Shown one piece after another: positions 43,557 through 53,751 of a stretch of DNA of 64,000 nucleotides. A program made the position numbers and the translations under genes. The stretch covers positions 124,001 through 188,000 of the forward strand of contig NZ_JANJZD010000002.1 of assembly GCF_024623325.1 (NCBI RefSeq), read 5' to 3'. This stretch comes from Acetatifactor muris. GTDB taxonomy: Bacteria; Bacillota; Clostridia; Lachnospirales; Lachnospiraceae. The stretch's first letter is position 1. Each line of letters begins with the position of its first letter. The notes beneath the pieces were generated by a model. The model searched no databases and was not told the DNA's origin. It saw only the letters and a list, made by a program, of their open reading frames with translations.

Positions 43557-44909
43557 ATGAAAAGACATAAACTGACTCCAACCAGTATTATCATGCTGGG
43601 TTTCCTCATTGGCGCTCTGTTGGGGACCCTGTGTCTCATGCTCCCTGTCAGTCTGCGTCAGGGGCAGAAAATAGATTCCATAGACGCCTTATTTGTGGCC
43701 ATGTCCAGCATCTGCGTCACCGGTCTGTCCACAGTCAATATCGGACAGACCTTTTCCGTTTTCGGCCAGATTATACTTTTACTTCTGATTCAGTTCGGTG
43801 GTCTGGGGATTGTCACCTTTACCACCATCGTTTTATTCCTCTTCCGGCGCAGGATTACTCTGTCGGACAGAATGCTGATTCAAAGCGCCTACAACCTGGA
43901 TACCCTGTCCGGTCTGGTGCGGCTGACCCTGCGGATTCTGAAAGTCACCCTGTGCCTGGAAGGTGCGGGGGCACTTGGTTATGCTCTGGTATTCATCCCG
44001 GAATACGGGCTGAAAGGAATCTGGTTCAGCATTTTCCACGCGGTATCTGCATTCTGCAATGCAGGTATTGACCTTCTGGGCGGGAACAGCTTCTGCGGCT
44101 ATGCGGATAATGTCATCCTGAACTTCACCACTGTTTTCCTGATTATTGTCAGCGGTCTTGGTTTTCCCGTATATTGGGAGATTGCCCGAATGTTTCGCTC
44201 TATACACAAAAAGGGCGGGAATCCCTACCCACGCAAAATGAATCTTCAGGCCAAAATCGTCATTCTGGCAACATTATCCCTGATTCTGGCAGGTACCGCT
44301 CTGACTTTACTCTTCGAATACAACAATCCCGATACCCTGGGCGGTATGAGCTGGCCCCGGAAAGTGATGGCGGCCCTGTTTCAGTCTGTGACACTGCGCA
44401 CAGCCGGCTTCGCCACCATTTCCCAGGAATATTTCAGACCCGCATCCTGCCTTGTGTATGTGGTGATGATGTTTATCGGCGGTTCTCCTGCGGGTACGGC
44501 AGGCGGCGTCAAGACAGTGACCATTATCCTGCTCTTCGCCTCCATGTTCGCCAATATTCGCGGCAAAAAGGATGTCAGCATCATGCGCAGGAAGATTGCC
44601 GACGATACCATCCGAAGGTGTGTAGCCATTGTCACCTTCAGTTTAACCGTTTTACTTCTGCTGACCACAGCTCTGCTGGCAGTCCAGGAAAGCAGCTTCC
44701 TGGATACCCTGTATGAAATGACCTCCGCAATCGCCACCGTCGGTCTGTCCAGAGGTCTGACAGGCGCCCTGAATCCCATAGGAAAGCTGATTGTAACCCT
44801 CACCATGTATCTGGGAAGAATCGGTCCCATTACGCTGGCTCTGGTATTCAACAGCCGCAGGCCCACCGGAAATGTATCATACGCAGAGAGCAAGATTATC
44901 ATTGGATAA
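43557..44909 (+). CDS. ktrB: Potassium uptake membrane subunit KtrB/TrkH
   Basis: A 450-residue Trk/Ktr/HKT channel-like protein with four repeated membrane-pore-membrane units. Pore-loop filter sequences are visible as ICVTGLSTV, AFCNAGIDL, TLRTAGFAT and ATVGLSRG, each with the conserved glycine. It moves potassium (often with sodium) into the cell, gated by the cytoplasmic ring encoded by the next gene, 25 bases downstream. Confidence 0.93.
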   Translation: MKRHKLTPTSIIMLGFLIGALLGTLCLMLPVSLRQGQKIDSIDALFVAMSSICVTGLSTVNIGQTFSVFGQIILLLLIQFGGLGIVTFTTIVLFLFRRRITLSDRMLIQSAYNLDTLSGLVRLTLRILKVTLCLEGAGALGYALVFIPEYGLKGIWFSIFHAVSAFCNAGIDLLGGNSFCGYADNVILNFTTVFLIIVSGLGFPVYWEIARMFRSIHKKGGNPYPRKMNLQAKIVILATLSLILAGTALTLLFEYNNPDTLGGMSWPRKVMAALFQSVTLRTAGFATISQEYFRPASCLVYVVMMFIGGSPAGTAGGVKTVTIILLFASMFANIRGKKDVSIMRRKIADDTIRRCVAIVTFSLTVLLLLTTALLAVQESSFLDTLYEMTSAIATVGLSRGLTGALNPIGKLIVTLTMYLGRIGPITLALVFNSRRPTGNVSYAESKIIIG

Positions 44910-44934
44910 ATAAAGCCGGGAAAAGGAGAATCAG

Positions 44935-45615
44935 ATGAAAAAGCAGTCACAGAAAGAATATATTGTAATAGGGCTGGGACGCTTCGGCACCAGCATTGCA
45001 AAACAGCTGGAAGCAAACGGCTGTAAAGTATTGGCAATCGACAACAGTGAACAGAAAATCCGCCAGATTGCCGAGCATGTCACACTTGCCATGTGTGTGG
45101 ATGTCACTAACGAGGAAGCCCTGTCCGAGCTGGGTGGAAAGAATTTTGACGGCGCCATTATCTCCATCGGCCACAGCCTTGATGCCTCCGTACTGGCCAC
45201 CATCTGGGCAAAGGAACAGGGAATTCCGCAGATTATTGCAAAGGCATACGATGATATGCAGGGAAAAATCCTCACAAAAATAGGCGCCGACAAGATTGTC
45301 CATCCGGAAAAGGAAACCGGAATCCAGCTTGCAAATGATCTGGCTTTCAACAACCTCTTCGACGCCATCGAATTATCCTCGGAATATTCCATTGCGGAAA
45401 TGCTCACCCCTACCGAGTGGATAGGAAAGAATCTGATTGAACTGAACCTTCGGAAAAAATATAATGTAAACGTAATTGCAATCAAGCGCGGGGGAAGTCT
45501 GCTCATCAATCCGCCCGCAGACTCCCCCACCAAAAAAGGCGACCTGTTCATGATTCTGGGGCTGAACAGCACCCTGAAGAAAATCGCCAGCGCTAATGCC
45601 CTACGGCGGGAGTGA
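44935..45615 (+). CDS. ktrA: Potassium uptake regulatory subunit KtrA (TrkA family)
   Basis: A 226-residue protein with an RCK_N Rossmann domain (YIVIGLGRFGTSIAKQLEA; acidic LAIDNSE after strand 2) and a C-terminal RCK_C domain (KKYNVNVIAIKRGG, KGDLFMILG). KtrA forms the cytoplasmic gating ring of KtrB, binding ATP/ADP and often c-di-AMP through the C domain. It is convergent with the antiporter operon, 15 bases away, without a clear terminator between them. Confidence 0.93.
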   Translation: MKKQSQKEYIVIGLGRFGTSIAKQLEANGCKVLAIDNSEQKIRQIAEHVTLAMCVDVTNEEALSELGGKNFDGAIISIGHSLDASVLATIWAKEQGIPQIIAKAYDDMQGKILTKIGADKIVHPEKETGIQLANDLAFNNLFDAIELSSEYSIAEMLTPTEWIGKNLIELNLRKKYNVNVIAIKRGGSLLINPPADSPTKKGDLFMILGLNSTLKKIASANALRRE

Positions 45616-45630
45616 GAGCACACCGCCCTC

Positions 45631-47775
45631 TCATCCGATTATATACAGCAAAGTCAGCGCCAGTCCGATACAGAACAACAGCAACCCGAAGGAAAGACTC
45701 CTCTGGATAATATGGTTGGTCTCCCGGAATTCCTCGCTTTTTACCGCCGCCAGATGTACATAATCCCTGTGGACAGGCCGTGTCCTGCGCCAGGTACGAT
45801 TGCCCAGGCTCTGGAACCCATTCAGCAGTTTCCCCAGTACTTCCGTAAATACATTCCCCTCCGGGCGCTCATGGGGAAGCCTGCTGTCGCGGTACAGAGT
45901 CTTCCGGAGAATCACCACCGTCATATCTGCAAAGCTGTCCAAAATCCTGCACAGTACACCCAGAATTACCGGTAAAATCCCCAGCAGAACAGGCCTGTAA
46001 ATTAACTCCTCCAAATCAAGCCATTGGGGCCATGCATTGATATATTCTCTTTCTCCATTCTCCTTCCTCTTCAGCAGGCAGGGCCGGATGAACAGACAAT
46101 ACACCGCCGCCCCAATTGCAATAGAAGTCATTCCCCCTTTTAAATTCTCCCATCCAAACCAGGATACCGAATGTATCTCTCCTTCCATACGCAGAAATTC
46201 CTGCGCAGACCTTCCCGCAGACATCATGATGCTGTCAGGGAAGAGGCCCCAGAAAAAAAGCAGCCCGGCGCTCCCTGCCAGTGCAAATACTGTCACCGGT
46301 TTCATATACCCTCTCATCCTGTCATAAGCCTCCTGCCGGGCGGCATCCTGATTCTTCTCCACAAATACTGCCACAAATATTTTTGTCATATATGCAACCG
46401 TAAGGCCGCCGGAAAAAAGGAAGATCATTTCCGCTGCCTTCATAAATCCGTCTCCGCCATACTCCACAATGCTCTCATGCAGCAATGTCTTACTGATATA
46501 ACCGCCGAAAAGCGGAATCCCGCCAATGGCCAGCGCCCCTGTGAGAAAGCTGCCCGCCAACAGAGGCTTTTTCCTCCCGAATCCCCTGATATCATTGAGG
46601 TTCAGCGCATGTGCATTCATGTAGACCACCCCTGCCGCCAGAAAAAGCACCAGCTTAATGAGAGAATGGTTTACCATATGGAGAAAGCTTCCCTGCGACG
46701 CAGCCAGCTGATGTGCTGCAGAAACCGTCCGTATCATGCCATCCTCTTCTCCCGGCAGACACAGCATTCCGATGCCTGTCAGGATAAATCCAATCTGAGA
46801 CATGGAAGAGCAGGCCAGCGTCCGCTTCAAGTCCACAGAGAACACTGCCAGTATGGCTCCGCCCAGCATAGTCACAAGTCCTGTAAGCAATATGGCAAAT
46901 CCCCAGGCTCTGTCAGGCAGAAACAAATTGCAGCTGACAATGAGAATCCCGTAGACACCCGTTTTTGTCAGGATGCCGGACAGCAGGGCAGAAGCCGGCG
47001 CCGGCGCCACCGGATGAGCCTTCGGCAGCCAGATATGCAGAGGAAACGCACCTGCCTTCGCCCCAAAGCCAAATAGCATACATGCCCCGGCAATATATAA
47101 TGTCGCTTTATCCTCATATCCTGCTGCCGCTCCGGATAATTCCCCTGTCACCAGTGTCCCCAGGCAATGATACAGCAGGAAAATTCCCATCAGCAAAACC
47201 AGACCTCCAAGTATCGCCACTGCCAGATAGGTACCCGCAGCCCTCAGCGCCGGTCCGTTTTCCTCCTGTGCCACCCATACATAGGAAGTAAAAGACATAA
47301 TCTCGAAAAAAATAAAGGTTGTATATAGATCCCCCGACAGAAATACACCCATTGCAGCCCCCAGCGTCCACAGCAAAAACAGATAATACCGGCTGCGGCT
47401 GGCATGATGGGTAAAATACTCCACGGAAAAGGCAGCAGCCATCATCCACATAAAGGCCGCCACACAGCCGTACATGGCCCGGAATCCATCCAGAATAAAA
47501 TACAGTCCCATCCCGCATATCTCAGGAATTTCCAGAGACAGCGCCTCGCCTCCTCCGGTCCGGAGTACCGGAAGCGCCAGTCCGAGCATCACCGCAAATT
47601 CCGCCGCTGCCACACAGACAGCCAAAAAGTCTCCCAGGCTTTCCCACCTGCCCTCCGCTCCTGCTTTCTCCTTTTTCTTCCGGCAGTACACGCCGGCCCC
47701 ATAGACTGGAATTCCCGCCAAAAAGGGAAAAAATATGACAAATGCCAGATACATTTCTTTCTTCATACCATTCAC
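45631..47775 (-). CDS. Antiporter-like large subunit, MrpA/NuoL type (fourth copy)
   Basis: A 714-residue proton-conducting membrane subunit with about 14 core helices. The helix 5 glutamate lies in FIFFEIMSFTSYVW and the helix 7 lysine in GFGAKAGAFPLHIWLPKAHP. A C-terminal extension of about 200 residues includes a hydrophilic part (GNRTWRRTRPVHRDYVH) and a last helix, longer than in the other three copies. It is the last gene of the operon and would form the distal antiporter module. The start is uncertain (GTG 47775 or ATG 47766). Confidence 0.85.
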   Translation of the reverse strand: MNGMKKEMYLAFVIFFPFLAGIPVYGAGVYCRKKKEKAGAEGRWESLGDFLAVCVAAAEFAVMLGLALPVLRTGGGEALSLEIPEICGMGLYFILDGFRAMYGCVAAFMWMMAAAFSVEYFTHHASRSRYYLFLLWTLGAAMGVFLSGDLYTTFIFFEIMSFTSYVWVAQEENGPALRAAGTYLAVAILGGLVLLMGIFLLYHCLGTLVTGELSGAAAGYEDKATLYIAGACMLFGFGAKAGAFPLHIWLPKAHPVAPAPASALLSGILTKTGVYGILIVSCNLFLPDRAWGFAILLTGLVTMLGGAILAVFSVDLKRTLACSSMSQIGFILTGIGMLCLPGEEDGMIRTVSAAHQLAASQGSFLHMVNHSLIKLVLFLAAGVVYMNAHALNLNDIRGFGRKKPLLAGSFLTGALAIGGIPLFGGYISKTLLHESIVEYGGDGFMKAAEMIFLFSGGLTVAYMTKIFVAVFVEKNQDAARQEAYDRMRGYMKPVTVFALAGSAGLLFFWGLFPDSIMMSAGRSAQEFLRMEGEIHSVSWFGWENLKGGMTSIAIGAAVYCLFIRPCLLKRKENGEREYINAWPQWLDLEELIYRPVLLGILPVILGVLCRILDSFADMTVVILRKTLYRDSRLPHERPEGNVFTEVLGKLLNGFQSLGNRTWRRTRPVHRDYVHLAAVKSEEFRETNHIIQRSLSFGLLLFCIGLALTLLYIIG

Positions 47776-47825
47776 TGTTCCTTTTTCATCTTCATCCGCC
47801 GATTATCCTGTAATCACTCCTGCGC

Positions 47826-49307
47826 TTACACCGCTCCGAGCTCCCCGGCAATCCTTTCCAACACTTCCAGCACAGGTCCGAAATGCAGCCCCAGACAGAC
47901 CACCGCTGCGGCAGCCATCCCTATGGGCACCAGCATCATCCATCCCGCGTCTTCCACATCCTTCAGCATACGACCATCAAAATCCTTTCCCGGGAAAAAG
48001 AAACGGACCACAAGCGTCAGCATATAGACAGCCGTGAGCAATGCGGATACCAGAAGCGCCGCCGTACCCGCATAAGCCAGGATATTTTCGCTTTCCACCG
48101 CCGCTTCCGCCAGATACCACTTGCTGACAAATCCGCACAGTCCCGGCACACCGGTCAGTGCAAACGCTGAGACAGAGAAAAGGAGACAGACTTTCGGCAT
48201 CTTCCGTCCCAGTCCATTCAGCTCATGGATATAATTCCTGCCCGTTTTATGCATAATCGCTCCTGCGCACAGAAACGAACAAAGCTTCATAAACGAATGA
48301 CATATCATATGAGCCAAAGCCCCCACCAGACCAGCCGGGGTCATAAGTGCCGCACCGAACAAAATATAGGACATATTGCCCACAGTCGACCAGGCCAGCC
48401 GCCTTTTCAAATGTGTCTCCTTCAATGCCCTGCTGCATCCACAGACAATAGTAAAAATGGTCAGAAGCAGAATGACGCCCTGCACCCAGGTTCCCCGCAG
48501 AAGCTCTGTCCCAAAGCTGTAATAAGTCACCCTCATGGCGGCAAAAGCACCGGTATTTACCACGGCCACCGCGTGCAGCAGAGCCGTTACGGGAGTAGGC
48601 GCCACACTTGCTTTCGGCAGCCAGGAAGAAAACGGCCACATGGCAGTCTTCACGCTGAAACCGCAGAAACACAGCAGATAAATCAGCAGCAGCATGTCCG
48701 TCTTCCCTCCGGTCCGGGCCATATCCAGCACGCCTCCCGCCACAAAGGTGGAAGTGGTCCCGTAAGCCAGCACAAAAGTCATTCCGATAAAGGCAAATGC
48801 CGCACCTCCCAGCATATAATACAGATACATTCTGCTGGCATGAACAGCCTCTCTTGTTCTCTCATGCATCACCAGCGGCAGTGTCACCAGACTCAGCATC
48901 TCAAAAAAGAAATACATGGTCAGAATATTTTCCGCCAGCGCAACCCCCAGTGTAATTCCATATGTCACCACATAAAACAGGAAAAATGACTTTTCATTCT
49001 TCTCCGATTTCATATATTCAAAAGAATACAACATTGCAAAGGGCCACAACAATGCCGCAAGTGCCGCAAATACAGCCCCCATGCCGTCCAGCCGGAGAGT
49101 AATGCTCAAATTACCTGTAAATCGGAACACTGTCAATGTTCCCTCCGGAGCATGTGACAGCATCCAAAGCACCAGAAGAGAATTCACGCACACTGCCGTC
49201 TCCAGATAAATCCACATCCCTTTCCTGGTTCTGAAAGAGAGAAGCGGCAGCAGAATGCCTGTAAATAAAGGCAGAATCACCACGATCAACATCATTACTT
49301 CTTTCAT
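47826..49307 (-). CDS. Antiporter-like subunit, MrpD/NuoM type (third copy)
   Basis: A 493-residue proton-conducting subunit with about 14 helices. Key residues: helix 5 glutamate in YFFFEMLSLVTLPLVMHERT and helix 7 lysine in GFSVKTAMWPFSSWLPKASV. It closely resembles the next gene upstream (49309-50838) in layout and in the LRGTWVQ and KRLAWSTVGNMSYILFG segments, so the two look like products of duplication. Its ATG begins two bases after that gene's stop codon. Confidence 0.88.
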   Translation of the reverse strand: MKEVMMLIVVILPLFTGILLPLLSFRTRKGMWIYLETAVCVNSLLVLWMLSHAPEGTLTVFRFTGNLSITLRLDGMGAVFAALAALLWPFAMLYSFEYMKSEKNEKSFFLFYVVTYGITLGVALAENILTMYFFFEMLSLVTLPLVMHERTREAVHASRMYLYYMLGGAAFAFIGMTFVLAYGTTSTFVAGGVLDMARTGGKTDMLLLIYLLCFCGFSVKTAMWPFSSWLPKASVAPTPVTALLHAVAVVNTGAFAAMRVTYYSFGTELLRGTWVQGVILLLTIFTIVCGCSRALKETHLKRRLAWSTVGNMSYILFGAALMTPAGLVGALAHMICHSFMKLCSFLCAGAIMHKTGRNYIHELNGLGRKMPKVCLLFSVSAFALTGVPGLCGFVSKWYLAEAAVESENILAYAGTAALLVSALLTAVYMLTLVVRFFFPGKDFDGRMLKDVEDAGWMMLVPIGMAAAAVVCLGLHFGPVLEVLERIAGELGAV

Positions 49308-49308
49308 T

Positions 49309-50838
49309 TCAACCCAGCCCTTTCATTCCCAAAAGCTTTCCTGCGACATCCGAAGCATACCGAATCAGCGGATTCGGGAAAATTCCTGTCAGAATCGCTG
49401 TCCCCGCAAGCAGCACAACCGGCAGCAGCATCCCTGAAGGACATTTTCTCTCCCTTTCAGATGTCCTCATTTCCATATCATTATCTGTTTTCCCCGGAAA
49501 AAAGCCTTTCATGGACACAGGAAGCAGATATCCGGCGGTCAGCAGCGCGCTGACCAGCAATATCACCGGTCCCAGCCAGGAGAAAGTGCCTGCCTGCGAC
49601 TGCAGCGCGCCCCGGGCCAGGTACCATTTGCTGATAAACCCACAGGCAGGCGGAATCCCCGTCAGCGCCAGAGACAGTAAAGTATAACTCCACATCAGCA
49701 CCGGCATTCTCTTCCCGATGCCCGCAAGCTCCTCCACTCTCTGTCTGTGAAGACAGTGCAGAAAGATTCCGGCCGTAAGAAACAGTCCGCACTTGACAAA
49801 AGCGTGAAATACCACATGAAGAATTGCCCCTGTCATGGCATCAGCTTCAAACAGCGACAGCCCGAACAAAATATAGGAAACCTGGCTGACCGTGGAATAC
49901 GCCAGCCTTTTTTTGAACACTTTCTCCCGATAGGCCAGGATTGACCCCGTAAACACAGTCAGCAGACTCAGAAGCATCCATCCGTACTGCACCCATGTTC
50001 CCCGCAGGAAATCCGTACCTGCAACATAGAAAACCACCCGCAGAAGGGCCAGCACACCGGACTTCACAATAATGGCCGATAAAACCGCAGATGCCGGCGA
50101 AGGCGCTACAGGATGAGCTGTGGGCAGCCAGGCATGAAACGGCAGCATCCCCGCCTTCACCCCAAAGCCCAGAATCATGACGAATACCGCAGCCAGCACA
50201 GTCCCCTCCTGCCCCTGTATCGCGGCTGCATTCAGCGTTCCCCCTGATGTAAACGTGAGAGATTCACAGTATCGATGCAGGAAAAAGATGCCGAACAACC
50301 CTCCGTAAGCCCCGCACAGAGAATAAAAAAGGTATTTCAGTGCCGCCATAACGGACTCCCTGCTGCCGTCGTGCAGCACCAGCGGCATGGATGCCAGTGT
50401 CATCAGCTCATAGAAAAGATACATTGTCACCAGATTCCCCGCAAAGTCAAGTCCCACCAGCACACCGTACAGCAACAGCCAGAATCCGAAAAAACGTTTT
50501 GCATTTTTCTCTTCTCTCATATAGGTCAGCGCGTAAACCGTCACCAGCAGCCACACAATGCTGACAAGGGTCACAAAAAGCCGACCCGCTTCATCCACGC
50601 GAAAATACACGGGGATTCCTTTCAGCAGAGAAAACAGCTCCATCTCCCTATCTCCCAGCCAGGCGGCAGTCAAGGCCAGGACTACAGATATTCCCATCAC
50701 ACCGCTTACCAATCCGAACAGTCCTTTTCCCACACCTCCGGCAGCAGTCCCTCTCCTATATTCCGAGAAAGAGGAAACCAGAAGTACCACCCCCGCCATC
50801 ATGGGCAGCCCAATGGGAATCAACAACAATCCATCCAT
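49309..50838 (-). CDS. Antiporter-like subunit, MrpD/NuoM type (second copy)
   Basis: A 509-residue proton-conducting subunit with about 14 helices. Helix 5 glutamate: MYLFYELMTLASMPLVLHDG. Helix 7 lysine: GFGVKAGMLPFHAWLPTAHP. Strong AGGAGGAAGGA site before ATG 50838. It shares LRGTWVQ, KRLAYSTVSQVSYILFG and a central VAPSPASAVLSA motif with its neighbours. Confidence 0.9.
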   Translation of the reverse strand: MDGLLLIPIGLPMMAGVVLLVSSFSEYRRGTAAGGVGKGLFGLVSGVMGISVVLALTAAWLGDREMELFSLLKGIPVYFRVDEAGRLFVTLVSIVWLLVTVYALTYMREEKNAKRFFGFWLLLYGVLVGLDFAGNLVTMYLFYELMTLASMPLVLHDGSRESVMAALKYLFYSLCGAYGGLFGIFFLHRYCESLTFTSGGTLNAAAIQGQEGTVLAAVFVMILGFGVKAGMLPFHAWLPTAHPVAPSPASAVLSAIIVKSGVLALLRVVFYVAGTDFLRGTWVQYGWMLLSLLTVFTGSILAYREKVFKKRLAYSTVSQVSYILFGLSLFEADAMTGAILHVVFHAFVKCGLFLTAGIFLHCLHRQRVEELAGIGKRMPVLMWSYTLLSLALTGIPPACGFISKWYLARGALQSQAGTFSWLGPVILLVSALLTAGYLLPVSMKGFFPGKTDNDMEMRTSERERKCPSGMLLPVVLLAGTAILTGIFPNPLIRYASDVAGKLLGMKGLG

Positions 50839-50851
50839 TTTTCCTTCCTCC

Positions 50852-52345
50852 TCAGTCGAACATTTTCAGGCCGCTTTGAATCAACCGAATCACAGGTTCC
50901 GAGTTCAGGCCCAGGATCAGGTTCAGTAAAACGAACAGCAGCAGCGCCGTGGATTTCGAAGGCTGCTCCTGTATGGATATAGCTCTTCCCTCTGATTTCG
51001 GCACCGGCGTATAAATCCGAATCACCGTTTTCATAAAATAGATGGCATTCAGCACCGTACTGATCGCCAGCGCGATAAAAGTGGGCAGCATCTTCACTCC
51101 ATGTCCCACTGCTGCCTGGGCAAAGAACAGCTTTGAGATAAATCCCGAAAATCCGGGCATACCCACCATGGACAGGGATCCCACTGTAAATGCAACTCCG
51201 GCCAGCTTATTGCGGTATCCTGCACCTGTGATATCTTTAAAATGGTTCCCCCGGGAAGCGTCCGTCAGACCGGCCGCCGCCACGAAAAGCAGGGATTTGG
51301 TTGCCGCATGAGACAGCACGTGATAAATACTGGCCACTGACCCGGCCTCCGTTGCCAGCCCCAGTCCCATATAAATATATCCTATCTGAGCCACAGAGGA
51401 ATAGGATATCATCCGCTTCAGATCCTCCGTTCTTATGGCATTTACAGAACCCATCATCATTCCGAGAATCCCGAATACAAAAAGCACATTAACAACCCTG
51501 CTCTCCGTGACCACCTGGAATCCCATCACCCTGTAGAAAATCTTCAGCAGCAGAAAAATATACCCCTTTGACACCAGAGAAGACAGAATCGCCGAGGAAG
51601 AAAGTGTGGAATATCCGTATGCATCCGGCAGCCAGGCATGAAAGGGATACAGGGCGCTCTTAATGGCAAGTCCCACGGACATCAGGCCCAGCGCCACCAT
51701 CAATGTGGTATGATACTGATACGTGGCCGAGAGTACCTGCACCTGCTGTGCAATATTGCTCATCAGCAGATGTCCTGTGACAGCATACAGATGGCAGATT
51801 CCCAGAAGCAGCAGTCCGGAACCCAGAAGACTCATTATCATATACCTGGTAGCCGCCTCAATGGTACGTCCCGTCTGTCGTATCATAATCAGACCGCAGG
51901 CGGAAATCGTATTGATTTCCACAAAAACATAAGCGGTAAACAAATCGTTGGTATAAATCAGCGCCAACAGAGAACACAACAGCAGATTCCCCATCACATA
52001 ATAAAGGTTCTGCTTGCTTTCTTCAATATGCTGCTCCCGCTCCCTGGATCCGCCCATCATGCACAGGAGCATAATCACACAGAAGAATCCTGCCATAAAG
52101 GCTTCCAGCACCCCCACTCTGATCTCATTGCCCCAGGGTGCCGGGAAATGTCCCATTCGGTAGATAAAAGGTTCTCCCGTGTCAAGGACAAATACAAGCA
52201 CTGCCGCAGACATTGCCCCAACCAGAATAATCACCGCGGTATTTACGCGTTTTGCCCATTTCCCGTTCAGAATGGAGCACAGCGGTCCGGAGAACAGTGA
52301 CAGAATAATGGACATAAAGGGAAAATTCTGTACAAGCTCCATCAT
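50852..52345 (-). CDS. Antiporter-like subunit MrpD/NuoN type (first copy)
   Basis: A 497-residue proton-conducting subunit. Helix 5 glutamate: TAYVFVEINTISACGLIMIR. Helix 7 lysine: GLAIKSALYPFHAWLPDAYG. KRMISYSSVAQIGYIYMGLG is the helix 10-11 region. Placed directly after the MrpC-like gene with a four-base ATGA overlap, it occupies the slot of the true MrpD (MbhH). Confidence 0.9.
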   Translation of the reverse strand: MMELVQNFPFMSIILSLFSGPLCSILNGKWAKRVNTAVIILVGAMSAAVLVFVLDTGEPFIYRMGHFPAPWGNEIRVGVLEAFMAGFFCVIMLLCMMGGSREREQHIEESKQNLYYVMGNLLLCSLLALIYTNDLFTAYVFVEINTISACGLIMIRQTGRTIEAATRYMIMSLLGSGLLLLGICHLYAVTGHLLMSNIAQQVQVLSATYQYHTTLMVALGLMSVGLAIKSALYPFHAWLPDAYGYSTLSSSAILSSLVSKGYIFLLLKIFYRVMGFQVVTESRVVNVLFVFGILGMMMGSVNAIRTEDLKRMISYSSVAQIGYIYMGLGLATEAGSVASIYHVLSHAATKSLLFVAAAGLTDASRGNHFKDITGAGYRNKLAGVAFTVGSLSMVGMPGFSGFISKLFFAQAAVGHGVKMLPTFIALAISTVLNAIYFMKTVIRIYTPVPKSEGRAISIQEQPSKSTALLLFVLLNLILGLNSEPVIRLIQSGLKMFD

Positions 52346-52719
52346 TTCCCCTCCTTTTTCAGCCGGGTTGTTATCTCGTCCAAATCCAGGGTATGATATC
52401 TGCGGTACAGCCGAATGGTCAGAGACAACATCAATGCTGTCACCGACACGGAAACTACAATACCTGTCAGCACCAGCCCACTGGGAATCGGATTCACATA
52501 GGCTTCCACATCTGTGACGCCATCCACCACCACCGGCGCCTTCCTGCCGTCAATATATCCCTTCAATGCCAGAAACAGATAAGTGGCTGTATCCATAATA
52601 TTCAGGCCGATAATCTTCTTAATCAGATTCTTCTGCAACAGCAGATTGGAAAATCCGATACCGAACAGAATCATGGCCACAGCCTCTTCATAATTGTTCA
52701 GTAAATACTCCAGATTCAC
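52342..52719 (-). CDS. mnhC: MrpC/NuoK-like subunit
   Basis: A 125-residue protein with three membrane helices and the NuoK-like pattern GIGFSNLLLQKNLIKKIIGL (conserved position before a helix glutamate in other family members) and NPIPSGLVLTGIVVSVSVTA. It corresponds to MrpC/MbhG. It starts with GTG at 52719. Confidence 0.88.
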   Translation of the reverse strand: MNLEYLLNNYEEAVAMILFGIGFSNLLLQKNLIKKIIGLNIMDTATYLFLALKGYIDGRKAPVVVDGVTDVEAYVNPIPSGLVLTGIVVSVSVTALMLSLTIRLYRRYHTLDLDEITTRLKKEGK

Positions 52720-52788
52720 TTACCGCACTTCCTCTCCCATTTTTCCTATTATTTTTACTTTCCCCGCAGAACCGACAGGAAACAGCAG

Positions 52789-53751
52789 TTAATAATTTCC
52801 CTTGCGGAACATGACATAAAACGTATACATGGTTCCTGCCACCACAACGCCCACGCAGATATTCAATATCAGAATAAGCCCGCTGCTTAAAATTGCCCCC
52901 GGCGTTCCCAGCGGAATCACGCTTTCTATATGGTTGGCTCCGGTATAGAAAGAATAACTCTTCGCCACACTATAGCAGGCCAGCGCTGCAAAGCTCAACC
53001 GGCGGTAGGTTTTCGCAGTGAAAAATTTCTCCGTTCTGGCAAAGCCGAATGCGTTCAGATAAAGAATCAACCCGGCCCCGATGACGGCGCCGCCGGAGAA
53101 ACCGCCTCCCGGTCCCAAATGCCCTGCAAGGATAATATAAATGCCGAAAATCAGAATAGGCGGCACAAGAATCCTGGCCACAGTCTGCAATATCATATCA
53201 TTCTTCGGCTCATGAATCCTGTCGTTTGTCTCGTGTGCCTCCCTGTCATCTTTTTTATCCACTCTCAGTAAAATCAGCACGGTGCAGGTGGCAATAAAGA
53301 GGACATGGGATTCTCCCAGCGTATCAAATGCTCTGTAATCAAGGATCATTCCTGTGACAATATTCACTGCACCCGTCTCCTCCAGACCCTTTTCAATGTA
53401 GCGCGCCGCCACCTCATTGTTCACCGGATTTTCTTCATGGCCGAAAGGCGGCAGATCGGACACCGCCATCAGCAGCATGACCACCAGGAAGATACAGAAA
53501 AGCGCGCTGAACACACGATAAAATCGCTGAAAAATCTTCAGCTCCAGATTGTTTCCGAGATCGTATACCCGCTCTGGCAGACGCTTTTTGTCCTGTTCCC
53601 TCTCCTCTTTTTTCTGTGGCGTTTCCTGAAAAGGCTCCTGCTTTTTCATTTCCACCGTTCCCAGAAACGGATCCTTTGTCCCATCCATCCACTGTCTGAA
53701 TTTCCCGGAAAATGTCTTCTGATATTCCTCCTCAGGAACCTTTTTGCTCAT
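52789..53751 (-). CDS. MbhE-MrpB fusion-type subunit
   Basis: A 320-residue protein. A hydrophilic N-terminus of about 75 residues precedes a helix (FYRVFSALFCIFLVVMLLMA). The middle part (EETGAVNIVTGMILDYRAFD, TLGESHVLFIA) matches MbhE/MrpA C-terminal sequence. Residues about 195-320 are an MrpB domain (ILAGHLGPGGGFSGGAVIGA, four helices). In Mbh-type clusters these are two genes; here they are one frame. The start overlaps the DUF4040 gene by 20 bases. Confidence 0.85.
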   Translation of the reverse strand: MSKKVPEEEYQKTFSGKFRQWMDGTKDPFLGTVEMKKQEPFQETPQKKEEREQDKKRLPERVYDLGNNLELKIFQRFYRVFSALFCIFLVVMLLMAVSDLPPFGHEENPVNNEVAARYIEKGLEETGAVNIVTGMILDYRAFDTLGESHVLFIATCTVLILLRVDKKDDREAHETNDRIHEPKNDMILQTVARILVPPILIFGIYIILAGHLGPGGGFSGGAVIGAGLILYLNAFGFARTEKFFTAKTYRRLSFAALACYSVAKSYSFYTGANHIESVIPLGTPGAILSSGLILILNICVGVVVAGTMYTFYVMFRKGNY

